64,000 nucleotides of DNA from positions 62,001 through 126,000 of the forward strand of contig CAZQKR010000002.1 of the NCBI GenBank assembly GCA_964594045.1, in the 5' to 3' direction. Shown in pieces: positions 54,814-62,994 of the stretch. Below the pieces are notes generated by a model. It worked only from the letters and a program-made list of their open reading frames with translations, had not been told where the DNA came from and ran no database searches. The DNA comes from UBA2365 sp964594045. GTDB taxonomy: Bacteria > Bacteroidota > Bacteroidia > Chitinophagales > Saprospiraceae. The position numbers and the translations under genes were made by a program. Positions within the stretch are counted from its first letter, which is position 1. Each line of letters begins with the position of its first letter.

Positions 54814-55162
54814 AAGCTTTTACATTTTAATAACTTTATCAATTGTTAGGATACAGAGAAAAAGTCGGAAATAATTATTCTGTAATCAATTTCCAAGGTA
54901 AATATAAAATCTATAGCTATTGAAACCTCCGAAATTGAATACGCCTCAAATACGCCATTTTTGAATAATCGTACAAAAAATATGCTATACACAGTCATAA
55001 AGGAAATTCGTATTGAACTTGAGAAGTGATCTGTTAGCATTTTACTATGCCAAACTACTCAAGTACCAAGAGCTAAAAGAGCAAAATTATGCCTCAATTC
55101 TTCACTTCCCCTTTTGATATCAACAATTTTCTTATTTTCGCTTTTGTATCGAGGTAATCATC
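54814..55162. other. Intergenic stretch without recognisable gene
   Basis: Holds the divergent promoters of the SGNH gene and the PAP2-like gene. A 64-codon frame on the minus strand has no supporting features. I find no perfect TAnnTTTG box at a fitting distance. Confidence 0.45.
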
Positions 55163-55825
55163 ATGTTGAAGGTAGGATCTAAAATAATTTCCGTGATATT
55201 CCATCCGCTGTTTGCGCTGATGTATATCCTTTTATTGCTGATTTTGGCTGATCCTTTGCTTCTGGGTCATTTTACGCCGGAGGGCAAACTGATATTCATG
55301 GTATATTTTTTCGTGAATTCGGTAGTGATTCCGGGATTGGCTATTTTGCTCATGAAAATGCTGGGCCTGATCAAAAGCCTTCAAATGGAGACCGCAAGGG
55401 AGCGTATAGGCCCGATGATCGTTGTATTCATTTTGTACATGTGGATGTTCATCAATTTCAGAAAGGAGCCGGATATTCCGCTGATCCTGGTGAGTATCAT
55501 GCTTGGAACTGTGCTGGCATCGGCATTGGCGTTTATCATCAATGTGATGAGTAAGATCAGCCTGCACATGACCGGTATGGGTGGATTGCTGGGCGCTGTC
55601 GCCATCATTTTTCTGCACCGGCAGTCTGCTGGACTTGACTTCCATATTTTGGAGGAAATAACCGTGCATGTACATGCAGTTTTGGTGCTTATCTTTGTAC
55701 TGCTGATGGCCGGTTTGGTCGCTTCAGCAAGGTTATTTTTAAATGCACATCGACCGTCAGAAATATTACAGGGCATCATTTTAGGTTGTGCAGCCCAGTT
55801 TCTGGCATATTGGATCATTTTTTAA
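55163..55825 (+). CDS. PAP2-like integral membrane protein
   Basis: A 220-residue protein with about six membrane helices (VIFHPLFALMYILLLLILAD, YFFVNSVVIPGLAILLMKM, MIVVFILYMWMFINF, LGTVLASALAFIINVM, ITVHVHAVLVLIFVLLMAGL, ILGCAAQFLAYWIIF). The segments ISLHMTGMGGLLGAV and SARLFLNAHRPSEILQG stand where PAP2 phosphatases have PSGH and SRxxxxxHxxxD. They keep the histidines but differ at other residues, so lipid phosphatase activity is not assured. It is nine bases before the M1 peptidase gene, so they are co-transcribed. Confidence 0.75.
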   Translation: MLKVGSKIISVIFHPLFALMYILLLLILADPLLLGHFTPEGKLIFMVYFFVNSVVIPGLAILLMKMLGLIKSLQMETARERIGPMIVVFILYMWMFINFRKEPDIPLILVSIMLGTVLASALAFIINVMSKISLHMTGMGGLLGAVAIIFLHRQSAGLDFHILEEITVHVHAVLVLIFVLLMAGLVASARLFLNAHRPSEILQGIILGCAAQFLAYWIIF

Positions 55826-55834
55826 ACTTTTGAA

Positions 55835-58264
55835 ATGCAAAAATTTATTTTCGCTGTAATGCTACTAACCCTTTCCGGTATCAACATCTTCGCACAGGAT
55901 GTTGTGCTGCCTCCGGGTGAATCGCAAAATCCTTATCTGCACCATATTTTGCTTACCCCTGAACAACAGCAATATGTCGAGTCGATCGCATTTCGCAGTG
56001 ATACTTTTGATTTACACCATATCGCCATCCATTTGGATGAGGTGAATTATGGTGCCAAAATGATCCGGGCCCACACCGAAATCTTTTTTTCTGCTAAAAT
56101 GGAAGGACAGAACAGCATCACATTTGATTTACTGGATCTGCAGGTGGATTCTGTCCTTCTGAATGGGAGTGTAGCTGATTTTGAGTACAATAGCCCTTTT
56201 TTATTTGTCCGGTCTGACTCAGCTTATATTGTGGGAGACACCAATATTGTAGTCATCTTTTACGGTGGTAAACCTACCCTGGATCCGTCAGGTTTCGGGG
56301 GGTTTGATTTTCAGGATGGTTATGCCTATAACCTGGGAATCGGTATCACTTCATTCCCACATAATTTTGGAAGGGGATGGTTTCCATGCTTTGATAATTT
56401 TGTGGAAAGGTCAACTTACGACTTTTTCATAACCACCACGGGCGGATTCGTCGGTTATGGTGTTGGAGATCATATTTCCACTGACACACTGGAAGAAGGA
56501 AAAAGATTGTATCACTATCACATGGATAAGCCTATCCCGACATATCTTGCTGCTGTTGCCATTTCCAATTATCAGATCGGAACTTTGTTTCACCAGGGCA
56601 TTGAAAGGGAATATCCCATCGAGATCGTGGCAAAGCCACAGGATCTGGGCAAGTTCATGAACAGTATGGCCTATATGTCTGAAGCACTGGATGCTTTTGA
56701 GTATTGGTATGGTCCTTACCAATGGAACCGGGTCGGATATGTCATTACTTACCGAGGGGCCATGGAGCACCCGACTCTGACTTCCTATCCGGCTTCCGTG
56801 GGGCTGAACGGGGATCCGGAAGATAATATGAGACTCATGTCGCATGAGCTGGCACATCATTGGTGGGGGGACATCACAACATTGTCTACTTCTGCGGATA
56901 TGTGGATAAAAGAAGGAAATGCAGAATATGGTTACCATCTGTTCGTGAAGGAGTTCAAAGGAGAAGAAGCTTTCAATAAAGTAGTCTCTGACAATCAGTA
57001 TTATGTTATTGAGACAGCACACAGAAGTGACAAGGGCTATCGCCCCTTGTCAGGGATGCCGAAGGAATATACCTACGGAACAACCACTTATAACAAAGGC
57101 GCTGCAGTACTCCACAATTTACACAGTTATTTGGGTGATTCGCTGTTTAAAGTTGCCCAGCGATCAATATTGTCAACCTATGCTTTCAGCCATCTCAATG
57201 CTGCACAATACAGGGATCAGGTCAGTATCGCAACGAGTAAAGACATGACTGATTTTTTTGATGCATGGATCTACCAGGCAGGTCTGTCCGCCTTTCAGAT
57301 CGATTCTGTGGCCATCATTCCTGACAACGATCAGTTTGACGTCAGGCTGTACATCAGGCAAAAATTGTTTTATGCGCCGTATTTCCATAAAAATGTCCCT
57401 ATGAAGGTCACTTTTTTTGACCAGAACTGGAATAAGCACCACAGGATCATAGAATTGCCTGGTGAATACAGCGAGGTGAACCTTAAACTGGATTTTTATC
57501 CTGTTGCACAATTATTGAATGAGCACAATTTCCTCAACAACGGTCAGATTTCATACAACCAGGTGATCAAGAGCAAAGGCAACTACAAATATGAAAATGC
57601 CAAATTTGATTTTAAAGTGGAAAGCCTGAAGGATTCGTTGTTGTTTTTTGCAGAACATGTCTGGGGTGCACCCGATCCGATAAAAAGGACTGATCTGGAT
57701 CTGAAGCTGTCTTCGAAGCATTACTGGAACATTGGCGGGGTAAAGAACCCGGAAGACAGGATCACGGCGAGATTCAGCTATACCGGTTTGGATACGACCT
57801 TTCTGGATCATGAACTCGTTTATTTTACTGAAAATGACATCATTTTACTTTACAGGCCGGATGCGGGGCACGATTGGATAGAATATCCATACGCAACCAA
57901 AAGTATCTTCATACCGGGTGATAAAAAAGGTTCTTTCATTGTTGACAGCCTGCTTTTCGGGCAATATACTTTTGCCAACGGAGATTATTTCTCTGTTAAA
58001 AATGAAGAAGTAACGGCTGCTGATGAGATATCTGTTGACCTATCTCCAAATCCGACCAAGGGTATGATAACTTTATCAGGTCTGGAGGAAGGCAATTATG
58101 TCATCCAGGTCACCGATCTGCAGGGAAGAACATTGGAGGAATTGCAGATCATTGGTGACGGGACCAAAATAGATATCAGCAGATTTCCTCCGGGAGTCTA
58201 TCTGTTGAAGATCAGCGATACCAGGACAAATGCTGTCTCTGTACGGAAAGTATTGTTACAATAA
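55835..58264 (+). CDS. T9SS-secreted M1 family aminopeptidase
   Basis: An 809-residue secreted zinc peptidase. Signal MQKFIFAVMLLTLSGINIFA; N-terminal beta domain; the exopeptidase motif as GAMEHP near residue 310; the zinc site HELAHHWWGD with His337, Glu338, His341 and Glu360 (in KEGNAEYG) at exactly the M1 spacing; Tyr in the downstream region YGTTTYNKGAAVLHNL. After a beta-rich region it ends in a T9SS tail (VDLSPNPTKGMITLSGLEEG, FPPGVYLLKISDTRTNAVSV). It should trim peptides outside the cell. It follows the PAP2-like gene by nine bases. Confidence 0.95.
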   Translation: MQKFIFAVMLLTLSGINIFAQDVVLPPGESQNPYLHHILLTPEQQQYVESIAFRSDTFDLHHIAIHLDEVNYGAKMIRAHTEIFFSAKMEGQNSITFDLLDLQVDSVLLNGSVADFEYNSPFLFVRSDSAYIVGDTNIVVIFYGGKPTLDPSGFGGFDFQDGYAYNLGIGITSFPHNFGRGWFPCFDNFVERSTYDFFITTTGGFVGYGVGDHISTDTLEEGKRLYHYHMDKPIPTYLAAVAISNYQIGTLFHQGIEREYPIEIVAKPQDLGKFMNSMAYMSEALDAFEYWYGPYQWNRVGYVITYRGAMEHPTLTSYPASVGLNGDPEDNMRLMSHELAHHWWGDITTLSTSADMWIKEGNAEYGYHLFVKEFKGEEAFNKVVSDNQYYVIETAHRSDKGYRPLSGMPKEYTYGTTTYNKGAAVLHNLHSYLGDSLFKVAQRSILSTYAFSHLNAAQYRDQVSIATSKDMTDFFDAWIYQAGLSAFQIDSVAIIPDNDQFDVRLYIRQKLFYAPYFHKNVPMKVTFFDQNWNKHHRIIELPGEYSEVNLKLDFYPVAQLLNEHNFLNNGQISYNQVIKSKGNYKYENAKFDFKVESLKDSLLFFAEHVWGAPDPIKRTDLDLKLSSKHYWNIGGVKNPEDRITARFSYTGLDTTFLDHELVYFTENDIILLYRPDAGHDWIEYPYATKSIFIPGDKKGSFIVDSLLFGQYTFANGDYFSVKNEEVTAADEISVDLSPNPTKGMITLSGLEEGNYVIQVTDLQGRTLEELQIIGDGTKIDISRFPPGVYLLKISDTRTNAVSVRKVLLQ

Positions 58265-58357
58265 TTTTAGGGTTGGCTTCCAGTCAGTTCCGGATTGGTT
58301 TCAGTATTTTTTTATAATGTGAACACTGCATTCACTGAAAAAGGTTTCTCCTTTTGC

Positions 58358-58816
58358 TTACCTTTTGATCAAATTGTAATTACATTCAATTTTAAAGCCG
58401 GGATTTACATCGTTGGACAGGATCAATTGCATGTTCAGGGTGGTATCGTTTGACAATACACCATGAGATGCATAAAAGTAGAATCGGGTCGTATCGGTTC
58501 CCTGGAGTATCTTCAGGATCTGATCGTCCACGAACAAGGTATCCTTCAATACGCGGGCTTTTACCTTGAATCCGTCCAGGGAACTGGATTCTTCCAGATC
58601 GATCAGAACATTATAAGGTGGATTTTGAGGTTCTGGTATGATCAACAGTGTGATCAGCTGGTTTCCTGCCCCGCAGTTGACCGACCCGGAATAATTCCCC
58701 AGAAAAACATCGTATTCCTTGTCTTCGCAGTTTTCTCCGTAATAACCGGGAGGGCATTCCTCTTCACATGATAAAGTGAAGAAAGCCAAAAGGAAAATTG
58801 ATATAACTCTGTACAT
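58358..58816 (-). CDS. Lipoprotein with EGF-like start
   Basis: A 152-residue lipoprotein (lipobox TLSC, Cys17) followed by CEEECPPGYYGENCEDKEY, a short EGF-like motif just after the anchor, then a beta-rich domain (YDVFLGNYSGSVNCGAGNQL, FKVKARVLKDTLFVDDQILK). The acidic residues after the lipid Cys resemble the surface-export signal of Bacteroidota lipoproteins, so a place on the cell surface is likely. Function unknown. Confidence 0.72.
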   Translation of the reverse strand: MYRVISIFLLAFFTLSCEEECPPGYYGENCEDKEYDVFLGNYSGSVNCGAGNQLITLLIIPEPQNPPYNVLIDLEESSSLDGFKVKARVLKDTLFVDDQILKILQGTDTTRFYFYASHGVLSNDTTLNMQLILSNDVNPGFKIECNYNLIKR

Positions 58817-59289
58817 ATAAGCGTGTTGAAAATCAAAAAATGTTGATCGTAATAGTTGATACAGAAGATTTTATAAAATCGAAAAAAAAACAGATCCTGC
58901 AATTCTGCGTACAAATTCAAATCTTCTGATCCGACTTTAGCAGGCCCAACGTCTTGGGGTAAAACAGAAAACTGATCCACTTTTGGTAAAAGTACGAATA
59001 AAAATATTGAAAATTTCAACATTCAGTAAAATTACAGAGACATTTAATTTACCGGAGTTTTACCGGTTCAGTAAGATTGGGCTTTGGAGGTTTTTCTGAA
59101 ATTTACCCGGAGTTAAATATTTAATTAAATGCCCGGGTTAAATTTATTCCAGAAAATTTGAATAAACAGATCAGGGTTAAAAAAACATCTGAGGTATTGG
59201 ATTTTAGGGATAAAAATTCATTATTTTGTACTTTAATTTCATTTGGGTGACTGAAAAGTATCCGGATTTATTACAATAAACTTGATAAC
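58817..59289. other. Intergenic stretch, A/T-rich, promoters of flanking genes
   Basis: Nothing gene-like. Between the divergent lipoprotein and clpS genes. A TATTTTG near 59223 is one base short of the -7 form and may serve clpS. Confidence 0.4.
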
Positions 59290-59595
59290 ATGGGAAAGAA
59301 CGCTCTATTTTCCAGGCCGGAAGAATCTATATCTGAAGCATTACAGGATAGTGTTGAGGAGCTGAATGAACTGATCGTTTACAACGATGATTTCAACACT
59401 TTTGATTGGGTCATCCAGTGTTTCATGGAGATCTGCAACCATAGTTTTGAACAATCCGAACAATTATCGCTCATCATACATTTTAAGGGTAAGGCAGTGG
59501 TCAAAACAGATGTGTTGGATGTTTTACAACCGATGAAAGATGCTTTGGTTGACCGTGGTTTATCTGCCGTGATCGAAACCTTTCAATCAAAATGA
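59290..59595 (+). CDS. clpS: ATP-dependent Clp protease adaptor ClpS
   Basis: A 101-residue adaptor that hands N-degron proteins to ClpAP/ClpCP. The ClpS fold is seen as LIVYNDDFNTFDWVIQCFME (NDD and the following residues form the N-degron pocket), then ICNHSFEQSEQLSLIIHFKG, KAVVKTDVLDVLQPMKDALV and DRGLSAVIETF. The length and order agree with the family. No clpA or clpC gene is in the window. It stands alone with a long leader region. Confidence 0.9.
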   Translation: MGKNALFSRPEESISEALQDSVEELNELIVYNDDFNTFDWVIQCFMEICNHSFEQSEQLSLIIHFKGKAVVKTDVLDVLQPMKDALVDRGLSAVIETFQSK

Positions 59596-60088
59596 TCAGG
59601 GCACATTTTTACACATTTACCTGTCACTTTTATTAATTCAGTTCCCATACATTCTTTTTTATTCACTAATGTGCTTGCATATAGCATCGAACTGGTGAGA
59701 TAGTCCGGATCTCAGACCGGATTTGGTTCATCACCATCAATTTAAAAATTTCATATTACATGCCATTATCTGAATTGCTTTAATCAGAATTAAAGTGTGT
59801 TTTATATCAAATTTCAAAATAAAACATTCTTACATTCCTTCATATTCTATAGAAAAGTAAGTTTTCTCACCTCTTTGAGGTCATATTTTATGATTTTGAA
59901 TTGACTTTCAGATTTTAATGTTGTACATTGCTGAAGCCACAAATAAAGGTTAAAGCTTGTTTGACGTAAGGGGCACGAGTTCTTTTGATTAAATACTCAG
60001 GATTTTATGATCTGTCAATATCATTTCTGATCATTGAACAACGGGAATTATCCCCGCAGAATCTTAGAATAATACAAAAAAATTTAAC
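59596..60088. other. Intergenic stretch without recognisable gene
   Basis: A/T-rich, about 490 bases, with no frame or strong hairpin that I can support. The upstream part may hold the end of the clpS message and the promoter of the PQQ-like gene. Confidence 0.45.
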
Positions 60089-61420
60089 ATGAAGAAAAAA
60101 TTATTTGTGAGCGCCTTGTCTTACACAATGGTGTTCATTTGTCTGATGTTACTCAACAGTTGTCAAATAGATGACTGGTCTGACATTTTCAACAAACATG
60201 AAGTGGGCGACACCCTTTGGATACATGAGTCAAGTGGAGGTCCTTTGCATATAAATAAATCTTTGGCTTTAGCCAATAGCGGTTCAATTATCTATGCAGA
60301 AGGAGGCACCACGGTCAACTGGAAGCCTTGCAGGATCGTGAGTATCCATAAAAAAGATGGCATAACAGAGTGGATTTCTCCTGAACTGGATCACATCGGT
60401 ATTTCCAGCCAGATCATGATCGGTGACGATGGGACCATTTATGTGATCGGATATTACACCCTATATGCCATTGATCCGGGCACAGGCCAATTCAAATGGA
60501 AATGGGAAGTCCCTGAGACTTTGCCACATCCGGATATTCCCGGAGGAACGGTTTATACCAAAGGCCAAATTGGCGCCCTGGCATTGAATAATAAAGGAGA
60601 GATCATTGTTGGCAGTATAGGATCCGGAGTATACTGGAGAGGTATTTATTGCCTGAAACCAGATGGTCAGTTGAAATGGTACAATCTTAAAGTGGTTGCG
60701 GGAATGGTCATCAGCAATTTCAGTATAGGTAAAGATGGCCATATATTTTATTTTACTGCTTCAGGAAGCGGTAAGCTTTTTTCTGTAGATGGTAATACTG
60801 GTAATGAAAGATGGAGAATTGATTCCTGGAGTGGAAATGCAAGTGCAAATAATATTTTGGTTGATCATGATGGGACATTACTGGCTACATTCAAAAAATC
60901 TTCCGATGAACCTTTGTTGCTGCATAGAATTGACCCACTGAACGGTAATATCATTTGGAGCAGTACAGAGAATGCTGAGAGTGGTTTCTCCAATAAATGG
61001 TTGGGTGCTGACGGAGTGGTATATCAACATTTTCCTTATGATGGAGGAATGAACCGCTATGACATGTTGACGGGCAGTCGTTCCACATTTCTGTCAACGG
61101 AATATTCTTATGCAAATGCGATCGGAGCGATCAATGATAAGGAACAATTACATATTGTTTATCATTCTTCCGGGTCCGTGAACAGGTTGGGTGCTTTCAA
61201 TAAAGATGGGTCACTTGAATGGTCTTTTGCAATGGGTGGTCTTGATGCACCTCCTTTACTTATATCTGACCAAAAGGTCATATACTCGATCATTAATGAT
61301 CATCCTGTTTCTTATCTTCCTACAAGAATCTGCGCAATTCAGGGAAATGCAAAACTGGCAAAAAAGGGTTGGCCCGTGATCAATCACGACAACAGAAATA
61401 CGTGCAATGTGAATAAATAA
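60089..61420 (+). CDS. PQQ-like beta-propeller lipoprotein
   Basis: A 443-residue lipoprotein (lipobox LNSC, Cys25) with acidic residues right after the anchor (CQIDDWSD), a pattern like the surface-export signal of Bacteroidota. Propeller blades are visible as repeated 'xxGxxxW' units: IDPGTGQFKWKWEV, VDGNTGNERWRIDSW, IDPLNGNIIWSSTEN and FNKDGSLEWSFAMGG. It has no quinoprotein active-site Cys pair, so enzyme activity is not suggested; binding or scaffolding at the surface is more likely. No partner gene is adjacent. Confidence 0.82.
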   Translation: MKKKLFVSALSYTMVFICLMLLNSCQIDDWSDIFNKHEVGDTLWIHESSGGPLHINKSLALANSGSIIYAEGGTTVNWKPCRIVSIHKKDGITEWISPELDHIGISSQIMIGDDGTIYVIGYYTLYAIDPGTGQFKWKWEVPETLPHPDIPGGTVYTKGQIGALALNNKGEIIVGSIGSGVYWRGIYCLKPDGQLKWYNLKVVAGMVISNFSIGKDGHIFYFTASGSGKLFSVDGNTGNERWRIDSWSGNASANNILVDHDGTLLATFKKSSDEPLLLHRIDPLNGNIIWSSTENAESGFSNKWLGADGVVYQHFPYDGGMNRYDMLTGSRSTFLSTEYSYANAIGAINDKEQLHIVYHSSGSVNRLGAFNKDGSLEWSFAMGGLDAPPLLISDQKVIYSIINDHPVSYLPTRICAIQGNAKLAKKGWPVINHDNRNTCNVNK

Positions 61421-61752
61421 ACTTCCTGTTTGAAGTGGAAATATCTTCATTTTGTGTCTTTTTTATCACAAAAATGTGATCGAATCGGGTTAATGCATGA
61501 CGGGACAGTATTTGTATTGTTTAGATAAATTCTAATTATCCTATTTTATCAGGCTGTGGCACCGGAATTTTGCAAAAAGCAAGCTGGATTAAGTATTTTT
61601 ATCCCTGTTACATTCAACTCTTTCATTGATCCGGAAAAATCAAGACAAGTTGCACCATATATGCAGATCCACAATTCCAGATCTGGTGCACTTTCAGAAT
61701 TGATCTTGTGAAATATTCCATATAGCCGTTGAAAAAAATTAAATCTATACAC
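61421..61752. other. Intergenic stretch without recognisable gene
   Basis: About 330 bases between the propeller lipoprotein and the peroxidase. Short minus-strand frames are not supported. No clear terminator or promoter box. Confidence 0.4.
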
Positions 61753-62769
61753 ATGAAAAAACTATTCATTTTTATTTTACTGGCGGGCTTGATCATCGCT
61801 TGCAAGGAAGAGAAGAAGGAAGAGGCGCGTGCACTGACTCAATTACAGATCAAGGCCCAGGCATTTTTCGGACAACTGCCCGAATATGCAGAAAATCCGG
61901 AAAATCCGATCACGGAAGAAAAGGTACTTTTAGGAAAAACACTGTATTTTGACCCGATATTGTCCAAGAACAAGACGCAGAGTTGCAATACCTGTCATGA
62001 TCTGAACAATTACGGGGTGGACAATGACCGTTTTTCTGAAGGCGATAAGGAAGGCACATTGGGTGGAAGGAATTCACCGACGACGTTGAATGCCGCCTTG
62101 CATATTGCACAATTCTGGGATGGCCGTGAACCCGATGTGGAAGCACAGGCAGGAGGTCCGATCCTGAATCCCGTTGAAATGGGTTTGTCCGGCGAACAGG
62201 AAGCGGTTGACAGGCTGAAAGGTGTAGATCAGTACAAAAAATTATTTGCTGATGCTTTCCCTGAAGATGAGGATCCGATCACCTGGACCAATCTTACCAG
62301 GGCCATTGCGGCTTTTGAGCGAAAACTGATCACACCAGCCAGATTCGATGATTATCTGAAGGGTAATGACGACGCAATCAATGACATGGAGAAAAAAGGT
62401 TTGCAGATCTTTATTGACCGTGGATGTATCGCCTGCCACTCTGGTATTGCTTTAGGAGGCGGGACTTTTCAAAAATTTGGCGTATATGGTGATTATTGGG
62501 ATTATACCAAGAGTGAAAAAGTGGATGCAGGAAAATTTGATGTGACTAAAAAGGAGGGGGATAAAAATTTCTTCAAGGTTCCGTCGCTGAGGAATATCAC
62601 CAAGACATTCCCATATTTTCATGATGGTAGTGTTGCTGATCTGAGAGAATCTACCCGGATCATGGGCAAAATACAGCTGAATAAGGAACTTTCTGAAGAA
62701 GACCTGGATGCGCTGATGGCATTCTACGAAACGCTGACCGGGGAAGTGCCGGAGGAATACAGGAAGTAG
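61753..62769 (+). CDS. Dihaem cytochrome c peroxidase (MauG family) lipoprotein
   Basis: A 338-residue envelope lipoprotein (MKKLFIFILLAGLIIAC, Cys17) followed by CKEEKKEE. Two c-type haem sites: CNTCH at Cys78-His82 and CIACH at Cys225-His229. Family words: KVLLGKTLYFDPILSKNKTQ, GGRNSPTTLNAALHIAQFWD, LNPVEMGLSGEQ, AIAAFERKLITPARFDDYLK, KVPSLRNITKTFPYFHDGSV. It would reduce hydrogen peroxide in the periplasm or act in electron transfer. The frame begins at 61729, but Met at 61753 gives the lipoprotein signal. The rubrerythrin-like protein 11 kb away is another peroxide-linked protein; no direct link is shown. Confidence 0.94.
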   Translation: MKKLFIFILLAGLIIACKEEKKEEARALTQLQIKAQAFFGQLPEYAENPENPITEEKVLLGKTLYFDPILSKNKTQSCNTCHDLNNYGVDNDRFSEGDKEGTLGGRNSPTTLNAALHIAQFWDGREPDVEAQAGGPILNPVEMGLSGEQEAVDRLKGVDQYKKLFADAFPEDEDPITWTNLTRAIAAFERKLITPARFDDYLKGNDDAINDMEKKGLQIFIDRGCIACHSGIALGGGTFQKFGVYGDYWDYTKSEKVDAGKFDVTKKEGDKNFFKVPSLRNITKTFPYFHDGSVADLRESTRIMGKIQLNKELSEEDLDALMAFYETLTGEVPEEYRK

Positions 62770-62818
62770 ATCCTGACTGAGTATAATATATTTATTGTTC
62801 TATGGAATTAAAATGTAG

Positions 62819-62856
62819 AAAAAGGGGTCAACTGAAAAGTCAGAACCCCCTTTTTC
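62819..62856 (-). terminator. Bidirectional terminator between peroxidase and tRNA-Pro
   Basis: AAAAAGGGG-tc-AACTGA... faces TCAG-aa-CCCCCTTTTT, so both strands end in a T-run after a G/C stem. It serves tRNA-Pro on the minus strand and the peroxidase on the plus strand. Confidence 0.85.
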
Positions 62857-62861
62857 ATTGG

Positions 62862-62936
62862 TCGGGATGACTGGACTTGAACCAGCGACCCCGCGCCCCC
62901 CAGACGCGTACTCTACCCAAGCTGAGCTACATCCCG
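62862..62936 (-). tRNA. tRNA-Pro (anticodon GGG)
   Basis: Minus-strand cloverleaf starting CGGGATGTAGCTCAG, acceptor pairs with CATCCCG, anticodon stem CGCGT/GCGCG with loop CTGGGGG (anticodon GGG), T arm GCTGG-TTCAAGT-CCAGT. Unlike tRNA-Asp and tRNA-Gly, this gene has no hairpin element nearby. Confidence 0.95.
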
Positions 62937-62962
62937 AAATACTGTTTGTCAAAACAGGAATG

Positions 62963-62992
62963 CAAAGATAGGGTAATAAATTAAAAAATCAA
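62963..62992 (-). promoter_or_regulatory. Bacteroidota promoter of tRNA-Pro
   Basis: On the minus strand TTG at 62992-62990, 19 bases, then TATCTTTG at 62970-62963: an exact fit to the phylum consensus. Transcript start near 62956, about 20 bases before the tRNA. Confidence 0.85.
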
Positions 62993-62994
62993 GC

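Noticed and set aside
54846..55040. 64-codon minus-strand frame
   Set aside because: No supporting features; it lies in the leader between two divergent genes.
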